From contig CAMURX010000018.1 in assembly GCA_947097615.1 (NCBI GenBank), positions 1-15,334 of the forward strand: a DNA stretch of 15,334 nucleotides, in the 5' to 3' direction. The translations under genes were made by a program, and so were the position numbers. The notes beneath the pieces are model-generated. The model had not been told where the DNA came from, searched no databases, and saw only the letters and a program-made list of their open reading frames with translations. Shown here piece by piece: positions 1 to 5,776 of the stretch. The stretch's first letter is position 1, and each line of letters starts with the position of its first letter. This stretch comes from an uncultured Neisseria sp. (GTDB lineage: Bacteria; Pseudomonadota; Gammaproteobacteria; Burkholderiales; Neisseriaceae).

Positions 1-54
1 GCCGAAGCCTGCTCGGGCTACGACCCCGAATGGGAGAAGAAAACCCCGTGGTAG
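1..54 (+). CDS. C-terminal tail of an unidentified protein (partial)
   Basis: Frame 1 reads 17 codons (AEACSGYDPEWEKKTPW) and then TAG at 52-54. The start lies outside the window. The reading is supported by its position directly before a strong DUS hairpin terminator at 69-124 and by host-like codon use. I do not recognise the protein from so short a tail. In other bacteria YehL/DUF5682 pairs are often next to SWIM zinc-finger or von Willebrand A genes, so it could belong to the same module, but nothing in these residues shows that. Confidence 0.5.
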   Translation, partial: AEACSGYDPEWEKKTPW

Positions 55-68
55 GGGCAGAGACTGAA

Positions 69-124
69 AAGGCCGTCTGAAAGCAGAGCTTCAACAAAGT
101 TAAAACATGCTTTCAGACGGCCTT
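69..124 (+). terminator. DUS inverted-pair terminator
   Basis: A 17-bp perfect stem (69-85 with 108-124) is built from two opposed AAGGCCGTCTGAAA uptake sequences around a 22-nt loop. It sits 15 bases after the upstream stop codon. Opposed DUS pairs acting as rho-independent terminators are standard in Neisseria. There is no strong T-run, so termination efficiency is inferred. Confidence 0.75.
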
Positions 125-182
125 GGATAAAAAACCTGTTTTTTAATACGGACGCGCAAAAGCAGCCTGAAACTGTAAACAC

Positions 183-285
183 CGTCATTCCCGCGCAGGC
201 GGGAATCTTGTCCGAAGCACGGCATACGGCGGAGAAACAACTTAACCGCAACCGATAAAAGATTCCCGCCTGCGCGGGAATGACG
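183..285. repeat. Inverted pair of dRS3-type repeats
   Basis: Two 27-bp copies in opposite orientation lie at 183-209 and 259-285. Each has the ATTCCC-N8-GGGAAT core (187-206 and 262-281) typical of neisserial dRS3 repeats. They enclose 49 bases of unique sequence, like the dRS3/RS units of meningococcal repeat arrays. dRS3 is known as a target site for filamentous prophage integration and for recombination. No phage sequence is visible here. Confidence 0.8.
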
Positions 286-297
286 AAGTCCACCAAA

Positions 298-396
298 TCG
301 GATTCCCGAATCCGACAGCCGTTTGCCAAACGGCGAAAGGCAGCCTGAAAGACTGTTATGCTTCCCGTGCCAAAACGTCGGATACAAGTATCCGAC
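298..396. repeat. Two small related hairpins, TCGGATTC/GAATCCGA and GTCGGATAC/GTATCCGAC
   Basis: The first is TCGGATTC-cc-GAATCCGA at about 298-315. The second is GTCGGATAC-aa-GTATCCGAC at 377-396. Both share the GTCGGAT...ATCCGAC frame, so they are probably two members of one short dispersed hairpin family. A third palindrome, CCGTTTGCCAAACGG, lies between them at about 319-333. The function is unknown; the stretch upstream of 487 appears to be built entirely of repeats. Confidence 0.5.
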
Positions 397-486
397 CTAC
401 GGGCTACACAGGCAGCCTGAAAACACCGTTTCCAAAAACCCAAAAAGCAGCCTGAAACCCATTCCCCCACCCCTGAAAACCCCGCC

Positions 487-1569
487 ATGACCGACATCCT
501 GCGCCAAAGTGCCGAACAAAAATACGCCGGCGAGCTGCAACGTCTCGCCGACAAAGACAAAAAATCCCCCAAACCCGCCGGTTGGAAGCTCTCTGCCCAT
601 GCCGTGCGCCGCTTTATTCTCGGCGACGACAAACTCGGCATCAGCCGCAAATTCTACGGCGACGACCCGCTAATCGACCGCGCCCTCGTTACCCTGATGG
701 GGCGGCAGGGGCTGATGCTCGTCGGCGAGCCGGGCACCGCCAAATCCATGCTTTCCGAGCTGCTGGCCGCCGCCGTCTGCGGCACTTCGCAGCTCACCAT
801 CCAGGGCACGGCCGGCACCACCGAAGACCACATCAAATACTCGTGGAACTACGCCCTGCTGCTTTCCGAAGGGCCGGGCGAAAAATCGCTGATTCCCTCG
901 CCGCTTTACCATGCCATGCAGCACGGCCGCATCGCCCGTTTTGAAGAAATCACCCGCTGCCCCGCCGAAATCCAAGACGTGCTGGTGTCGCTGATGTCGG
1001 AAAAACGCATGATGGTGCCCGAAATGGGGCAGGACGCGGGCATCGCCGCCGCCGCCGGTTTCAATATCATCGCCACCGCCAACCTGCGCGACCGGGGCGT
1101 GCACGAGATGTCTTCCGCGCTCAAACGCCGCTTTAATTTTGAAACCGTGCGCCCGATTGCCGACCGTGCGTTTGAAGTCGAGCTGGTGCAGATGCAGCTG
1201 AAAAACGAGCTGGAGGATTTGCACAAGCAGGTAAACATCCGCCCCGAAGTCGTCGAACTGCTGGTAACCGTGTTCCAAGAGCTGCGCACCGGCCAAACCG
1301 GCGAAGGCGGCAGCCTGAAAACGCCCGACGCGGTAATGTCCACCGCCGAAGCCGTCAACACCGCCCACGCCGCCTGCCTGCAGGCCGTATATCTGGGCAA
1401 CGGCGAGATGGACGCGGGCACCGTCGCCCGCCAGCTTGTCGGCGTGGTGTTTAAAGACAACGCCGAAGACGCCAAACGCCTGCGCTACTATCTGGACACC
1501 GTCGCCAAAGAACGCGCCCGCCACAGCCAAGACTGGCAGGCGTTTTATCAGGCGGGGCGCGAGATGTAG
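487..1569 (+). CDS. yehL: MoxR-family AAA+ ATPase, YehL type
   Basis: This 360-aa protein is an AAA+ ATPase of the MoxR group, thought to remodel or load client proteins with von Willebrand A and other partners in the cytoplasm. Walker A is GEPGTAKS at residues 80-87. Walker B is IARFEEI at 149-155, with Glu153 where most MoxR proteins have Asp. Sensor 1 is in FNIIATAN, and an Arg-finger-like ALKRRF follows. The C-terminal part is the helical lid. Length matches E. coli YehL (about 360 aa). The start gives RQSAEQKYAGELQRL, which fits the family N terminus, although no clear ribosome-binding site is visible. The next gene is a DUF5682 protein, as in yehLM loci. The stop TAG overlaps a DUS-like word at 1568-1579. 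A Kingella-dialect DUS is embedded at 1310-1319. Family call firm, biological role inferred. Confidence 0.88.
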   Translation: MTDILRQSAEQKYAGELQRLADKDKKSPKPAGWKLSAHAVRRFILGDDKLGISRKFYGDDPLIDRALVTLMGRQGLMLVGEPGTAKSMLSELLAAAVCGTSQLTIQGTAGTTEDHIKYSWNYALLLSEGPGEKSLIPSPLYHAMQHGRIARFEEITRCPAEIQDVLVSLMSEKRMMVPEMGQDAGIAAAAGFNIIATANLRDRGVHEMSSALKRRFNFETVRPIADRAFEVELVQMQLKNELEDLHKQVNIRPEVVELLVTVFQELRTGQTGEGGSLKTPDAVMSTAEAVNTAHAACLQAVYLGNGEMDAGTVARQLVGVVFKDNAEDAKRLRYYLDTVAKERARHSQDWQAFYQAGREM

Positions 1570-1579
1570 GCAGTCTGAA
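1568..1579 (+). repeat. Hybrid uptake sequence AGGCAGTCTGAA
   Basis: The word differs by one base from the Neisseria AG-DUS (AGGCCGTCTGAA) and by one base from the Kingella form (AGGCAGCCTGAA). It overlaps the stop codon of the ATPase gene. It could be a recombination joint or mutational intermediate between dialects. Confidence 0.5.
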
Positions 1580-1605
1580 ACCGCCAATCCCGCCGTGTCT
1601 TTTAC

Positions 1606-1745
1606 TCCCTCCCCTGCGCCTCAAGCGCGGGGGAGGGTTGGGGTGGGGGTGGCAGTTCGCAGAACTGCTTTGCGCGTTGCCCGCAAACATTGCCGAAGCG
1701 GCACCAGCCCCCACCCTGGCCCTCCCCCGCGAGCGGGAGAGGGAA
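1606..1745. repeat. GC-rich REP-like inverted repeat between the yehL and yehM homologues
   Basis: Left arm about 1606-1651 and right arm about 1702-1745 are imperfect reverse complements rich in CCCTCCCC/GGGGTGGGGG. Each arm also folds on itself around GCGCGGGGGAGGG and CCCCGCGAGCGGG. A short hairpin GCAGTTC-gca-GAACTGC (1652-1668) sits between them. The look is that of REP/BIME elements common in GC-rich proteobacteria. It fills most of the 279-bp gap between two genes that are normally closely linked. Confidence 0.7.
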
Positions 1746-1848
1746 TGCTGTTGCTCCGCCGCTTTCAGACGGTCTGTAAAGGCAGCCTGAAACCCCCGCC
1801 CGCCGTTTTCAGACGGCCTTTCCTAACTCCAACCACCCGCACCCGCCC

Positions 1849-4317
1849 ATGCCCAAATCCGCCCCCCCGCCCCGTCTCACCGCCGCGCTGGCCGCGCAAG
1901 GCCGTCTGAATGCGCAGAACATCTGGTTTGCGCCGATACGCCACCACAGCCCGGCCTGCGCGTTTGCGCTGCGGCAGCTGCTGGCCGAAGTCCGACCGAG
2001 CCATGTGCTGATTGAAGCGCCGCAGGGTTTCAACGCGCTGCTGCCCGATTTGCTGTCGGACGACACCGTGCCGCCGGTGGCGGTGTTCGCGCAGGCGCAG
2101 ACGCGGAAAAAGGGCGCGGATGCGGATGACGAAACGGGCGGGGCGGACATCCGTTCGGCCTATTTTCCGTTTTGCGGATACTCGCCCGAGTGGGTGGCTT
2201 TGCGCGAGGGCGCGGCGGCGGGGGCGGAAATACGGTTTATCGATGCGGATTGGGCGGCGCAGTGCGCGGTGGAAGCGGAACACGGCGGCGCGGCGCAGGG
2301 CGGCCTGATGTGGGAGCGTTATCTGGCGCACAGTCGCTATATCCGCGAGCTGGCGCGGCGGCTGCATTGCCGCGACCACGACGAGGTGTGGGAGCATTTG
2401 TTCGAGCTGCAAAGCCCCGAGCGTTTGCGCGCGCCGCAGCGGTTTTTTGCCGACGTCTTCGCCTGGTGCGCGCTGGCGCGGCTGGATTATGAAGACGAAG
2501 TGCTGCTGCGCGAAGGTTCGCTGCACCGCGAATACGCGATGTACCGCCATATCTGCGATCTGCGCCAAAGGCAGCCTGAAAGCCGCATTCTGGTGGTAAC
2601 CGGCGGCTTTCACACGCTCGCGCTGATCGAGCATTTGAGCGGCGGCGCCGCGCCGCCGCCCCATCTTGCCGATACGCGCGCTTGGCAGGAAGACGCCTGG
2701 CTGATCCGCTACAGCTTCGACCGCCTGGACGCACTCAGCGGCTACGCTTCGGGCATGCCGTCGCCCGCGTATTACCAGCAGTTTTGGCAGGATTTGCACA
2801 CGGCGGCCGACGACGAAGGCAGCCTGAAAACCGCCGTGTACGACTATTTGAGCCGCCTGATCCACCAGCTCGGCGCAGACGGCCTGCTGCAAACCACCGC
2901 CTACACCGCGCTGGCAGCCGCGCAGGCCGAAGGGCTGGCCGCGCTGCGCGGCCACTACCGCGCGGGGCGCTACGACTTGCTCGACGCGCTGCACAGCACG
3001 CTGGTCAAAGGCAGTGCCGACGACGGCGCGGCCGCGCTGTGGCAGGCGGTGCACCGCTTTATGGGCGGCAGCGAATTGGGGCAGACCGCCGCCGGACAGC
3101 GCAGCCCCGCCCTGCTGCAAAACACCTACCGCCAGGCGCAGGGCTACCGTTTCCGCCTGGACGACACGCTGGCCAAAACGCGCAAACTCGATGTTTACCG
3201 CAAACCGCAACACCGCCTGATCAGCCGTTTCCTGCACCTGACGGCGTTTGTCGGCAGCGGCTTTGCCGAGCGGCTTTCCGGCCCCGATTTCGTCGGCGGC
3301 AGCGGCTTGGATCTGCTGTTTGAAGAATGGCGCTACGCCTGGACGCCCGCCGTCGAAGCCCGTCTGCTCGAGTTGGCCGAACAGGGCGACAGCCTGCGCG
3401 CCATCGCCGCCGAACGCCTGCTGGCCGAACAGCGGCAGCTCGAAGACGAAGGCCAAGCCGCGTCCGCCGGCCACACCGCCCGCCTGCTCGCCCAAGCCTG
3501 CCGTCTCGGTTTGGAAAACCATCTGGCGCGCCTGCAAAAGCTGCTCGACACCCTGCTGCAAAACGACAGCCGTCTCGACTCGCTCATCGACGCCGCCCGC
3601 CGCCTGTTTTACCTGTGGCACGGCCGCAAACTGCTGCAACTGCCCGAAGAAGCGTTTGAAAACAGCATCCTGCTCGCCATCCGCCACAGCATCTACCGCC
3701 TAAACCAAATCTACGACACCCGCCAAGAGCAAAGCGAAGCCAACCTGCCCCTGCTCGTCGGCCTGCACGGCCTGATCGCCCAAGCCGCCGAACGCTTCCC
3801 CGCCGCGCAGGACTTCGCCGACGCCTTTTACCGCGCCATCGACCCCCGCCGCCTGGCCGCCCTGCATCTCACCCATCTCAAAGGCGCGGCCGACACCCTG
3901 ATGTTTCTCGACAAACGCATCGGCCAAAGCGAACTGCAAAGCCGCCTGGCCGCCGCCTTTACCACCGGCACCCCGCCCGAAACCGCCGTGCGCTATCTGC
4001 AGGGCGTGTTCCACACCGCCCCCGAAATCTTCGTCCAATCCGCCGCCGCCACCGCCGCGCTGCACCGCCTGATCGCCGAATGGGACGCCGAACGCTTTCT
4101 CGCCGTATTACCCGATCTGCGCCAAATCTTCAGCAGCCTGAACCCCAAACAAAGCCGGCAAATCGCCGACCAGGCCGCCACCCTGACCGGCCTTGCCCCC
4201 GCCCCCGCCGTCTTCACCGACATCGGCGAAGCCGACATGCTCGCCGCCGCCGCCCTCGACACCCGCCTGCGCCGACTGCTGGCGGCAGACGGCATGGCGG
4301 GGTGGCTGGGGTTGTGA
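1849..4317 (+). CDS. yehM: DUF5682 family protein, YehM type
   Basis: This 822-aa cytoplasmic protein has no signal peptide or membrane segment. Hallmarks of DUF5682 are visible in the N-terminal third: FAPIRHHSPAC (28-37), VLIEAP (53-58), YFPFCGYSPEW (105-115), FIDAD (130-134), REYAMYRH (227-234) and VVTGGFHT ending in His255-Thr. The layout of conserved His/Glu/Asp residues recalls the EreA/ChaN/TraB-like fold, so a hydrolase-like core is possible; that is inference. The remaining 550 residues are Leu/Ala-rich helical sequence, probably a repeat-like scaffold. E. coli YehM is of similar size and is encoded beside the YehL ATPase, as here. The von Willebrand A gene expected downstream (YehP) is absent; the next sequence is an AT-rich island. 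Kingella-dialect DUS lie inside at 2571, 2819 and 4133, and one Neisseria-dialect DUS near 1900. Family call good, function unknown. Confidence 0.85.
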   Translation: MPKSAPPPRLTAALAAQGRLNAQNIWFAPIRHHSPACAFALRQLLAEVRPSHVLIEAPQGFNALLPDLLSDDTVPPVAVFAQAQTRKKGADADDETGGADIRSAYFPFCGYSPEWVALREGAAAGAEIRFIDADWAAQCAVEAEHGGAAQGGLMWERYLAHSRYIRELARRLHCRDHDEVWEHLFELQSPERLRAPQRFFADVFAWCALARLDYEDEVLLREGSLHREYAMYRHICDLRQRQPESRILVVTGGFHTLALIEHLSGGAAPPPHLADTRAWQEDAWLIRYSFDRLDALSGYASGMPSPAYYQQFWQDLHTAADDEGSLKTAVYDYLSRLIHQLGADGLLQTTAYTALAAAQAEGLAALRGHYRAGRYDLLDALHSTLVKGSADDGAAALWQAVHRFMGGSELGQTAAGQRSPALLQNTYRQAQGYRFRLDDTLAKTRKLDVYRKPQHRLISRFLHLTAFVGSGFAERLSGPDFVGGSGLDLLFEEWRYAWTPAVEARLLELAEQGDSLRAIAAERLLAEQRQLEDEGQAASAGHTARLLAQACRLGLENHLARLQKLLDTLLQNDSRLDSLIDAARRLFYLWHGRKLLQLPEEAFENSILLAIRHSIYRLNQIYDTRQEQSEANLPLLVGLHGLIAQAAERFPAAQDFADAFYRAIDPRRLAALHLTHLKGAADTLMFLDKRIGQSELQSRLAAAFTTGTPPETAVRYLQGVFHTAPEIFVQSAAATAALHRLIAEWDAERFLAVLPDLRQIFSSLNPKQSRQIADQAATLTGLAPAPAVFTDIGEADMLAAAALDTRLRRLLAADGMAGWLGL

Positions 4318-4333
4318 GCTGCCGGAAACACCG

Positions 4334-4366
4334 AAGGCCGTCTGAAACCCCTTTCAGACGGCCTTT
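4334..4366 (+). terminator. DUS inverted-pair terminator after yehM homologue
   Basis: A 14-bp perfect stem (4334-4347 with 4352-4365) of opposed AAGGCCGTCTGAAA sequences has a 4-nt loop and is followed by TTTATTA. It lies 16 bases after the stop codon of the DUF5682 gene. Confidence 0.85.
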
Positions 4367-4455
4367 ATTATCGATTCGACGATGCCGCACGGCTGGCCGC
4401 ATCCTACCCCCCTAAGAAGAGCAATACAAAAAAACGTCTCGAAAAACATAAAAAA

Positions 4456-5131
4456 ATGATTCAAAAACAGCTCGACATCAATCACGAACAAATCATCCGC
4501 CATCATGAATTACAACACTACATCCATAACCTCCATCTCGCTTTTCTTAAAATGCTTGCAGGTGGTAATTCCTATATCGAATCTTCACGTTGGGCGGCAA
4601 AAACGGCGTAGATTTTAAAAATGAAAGTCTGGCAGCCGAAATTTCATTAAAAACGCACAGACCTGATTTGTTTGAAGAAGTACAAAGAATGGAACAAGCA
4701 ATTGATGACGGATACAAACCTTACCCCAATGACCCGTATCACAAAATGCCCAAAGAAGAACAGGCAGCATATAGAAAAACATTGGCACAAAATATTGTGA
4801 CGATAAAAGATATAAAAACGGTAGTAAAGACGATATTGATTTTGTCAACTCTTGGTTGCGTGATAACAATATTGACCCGAAAAAACTGAAAGAAGGAATG
4901 ACGATTGTTGACTTGATTTATCAAGAAAAAGGAAATAAATCACCTATGTTGTATTTACAATTAGGTAAACGCCTTAAAGACGATAAAAACAAACTTTCTC
5001 ATAATGTTCAAGAAACCATTAATGCTTTCGATGCAAAAGCAAACAAACTGAATCTGACAAATGTTACCAACAACCAAGAAAACTTTGTTCAAGAACAGGA
5101 AAACCAAAGAAACCTTCAAATGGACAGATAA
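4456..5131 (+). pseudogene. Broken gene for an HExxH-motif (zincin-like) protein, two frameshifts
   Basis: Three successive plus-strand frames read as one AT-rich protein if one A is restored at each of two A5 runs. Frame 1 runs from ATG 4456 and stops at 4609-4611. It joins frame 3 at the run 4599-4603. Frame 3 joins frame 2 at the run 4814-4818, and the gene ends at TAA 5129-5131. The repaired product is about 225 aa. It carries HELQH (encoded at 4504-4518) followed 35 residues later by NESLAAE (4620-4640), a spacing that could supply a third metal ligand, so a zinc metallopeptidase-like core is plausible. The middle and C terminus are charged and polar, without membrane segments. Frame 1 stays open back to 4318, so the N terminus may have been lost. 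The base composition is far more AT-rich than neighbouring genes, which points to horizontal origin. I do not recognise the family. If the frameshifts are sequencing errors, the gene is intact. Confidence 0.5.
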
Positions 5132-5137
5132 AAATTC

Positions 5138-5160
5138 AGACGGCCAATTGGCCGTCTTTT
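5138..5160. terminator. Palindromic bidirectional terminator
   Basis: A perfect 20-bp palindrome (5138-5157, AGACGGCCAATTGGCCGTCT) has AAAATT before it and TTTT after it. It lies between the convergent ends of the broken HExxH gene (5131) and the minus-strand secreted protein (5166), so it can end transcription from both sides. It contains the truncated DUS core GGCCGTCT. Confidence 0.75.
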
Positions 5161-5165
5161 CCAAT

Positions 5166-5570
5166 CTACATATACTTACGCCAATCAAACGGCTCGCCAG
5201 TACGTTCCAACCTCTCTCTTTCCAATCTGTCAGCACGACCAGCAGCAGCCTCAGCAGCGTTCCATTTCTTTTTAGATTTTCTCTTCGCCTGCTTGGCAAC
5301 CTGCTTGCCCGTTTGCCCTGCTCCTTTTTGCTCTACTCTCTTTACTGTGCCCGTCTGTACCAATCCTTCTCTTGCTTCCACTACTCCCTTCAAATACCCT
5401 TCCCTTCCTCCTCTTTCTACTATCCCTGCTCCGCTGTACAGCTTCGCTTCCTCCCGGCTTATCCCCATCCCGAATTCTTTAACTTCCGCAACAACAGCCA
5501 TCGGTACCACCAATGCCAAAGAAACTACAACCATCTGTAAAATTTTGTCCGTCTTCATCTTTTTATCCAT
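5166..5570 (-). CDS. Small secreted basic protein, unknown function
   Basis: This 134-aa protein starts at ATG 5570 (MDKKMKTDK), with an alternative ATG at 5558. A TTG further upstream (5612) extends the frame but would bury the signal peptide. The N terminus is a clear Sec signal (KILQMVVVSLALVVPMAVVA, cleavage likely after Ala28). The mature part of about 106 residues begins EVKEFGMGISREEAK and is rich in Lys, Arg, Glu and Gly, with a highly basic stretch QAKRKSKKKW followed by a charged helix and FDWRKYM at the end. I recognise no domain. It shares the AT-rich island with the broken HExxH gene and faces it, so the two may have arrived together; whether it is a partner or an inhibitor of that protein is not shown. 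Confidence 0.6.
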   Translation of the reverse strand: MDKKMKTDKILQMVVVSLALVVPMAVVAEVKEFGMGISREEAKLYSGAGIVERGGREGYLKGVVEAREGLVQTGTVKRVEQKGAGQTGKQVAKQAKRKSKKKWNAAEAAAGRADRLERERLERTGEPFDWRKYM

Positions 5571-5626
5571 TATAAAATTTAAATAAAATCCAAAATTCCC
5601 TTTCAAAATCAATTGAAAGTGTTAAA

Positions 5627-5632
5627 ATTATA
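5627..5632 (-). promoter_or_regulatory. Candidate -10 box for the small secreted protein
   Basis: The minus strand reads TATAAT here, about 57 bases upstream of the ATG at 5570. No good -35 hexamer is seen at 16-18 bp spacing, so this is a weak prediction in AT-rich sequence. Between 5634 and 5776 I see no gene. Confidence 0.35.
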
Positions 5633-5776
5633 ATGCACGTAGCACGCAAATTTTTGTAAAGACGATGTTGTTCCCATAGTCCTCCTGCGGGCATAAACAC
5701 GGAAATAAAGTTTTGAAAGCGCGGTTTCAAAGAAGTAAAAACAGATTTCCGCAGCAATCGTTTAAAATCCCGCCCC

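Larger units (their letters stand above)
162..456 (+). repeat. Cluster of four Kingella-dialect DNA uptake sequences
   Basis: The core GCAGCCTGAA occurs at 162-171, 340-349, 412-421 and 447-456, all on the plus strand. Two copies carry the full AGGCAGCCTGAA form (338-349 and 410-421), which is the AG-kingDUS dialect described for Kingella. Five more cores follow at 1310, 1782, 2571, 2819 and 4133, and none was seen after 4142, where only GCCGTCTGAA occurs. No credible gene was found in 55-486; the open frames here are translated repeats. Confidence 0.8.

Noticed and set aside
183..285. CRISPR-like repeat array
   Set aside because: Only two copies, inverted with respect to each other, with neisserial dRS3 cores and no cas genes.
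100..387. Minus-strand open frame of 95 aa over the spacer
   Set aside because: It is the translation of dRS3 and DUS repeats (HSRAGGNL, DSRLRGND), a common false gene in Neisseria.
1765..3687. Long minus-strand open frame (640 aa) opposite the DUF5682 gene
   Set aside because: Low-complexity Gln/Ala/Val-rich shadow caused by GC-rich codon use of the plus-strand gene, which has family motifs. The same applies to the 580-aa frame opposite the PAP2 fusion.
4590..4889. A separate 99-aa gene starting TTG with a hydrophobic C-terminal segment
   Set aside because: The hydrophobic tail (TILILSTLGCVITILT) arises only after the A-run at 4814-4818; the alternative frame there reads NGSKDDIDFVNSWLRDNNIDP and fits the downstream open frame much better. 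Treated as the middle of one broken gene.
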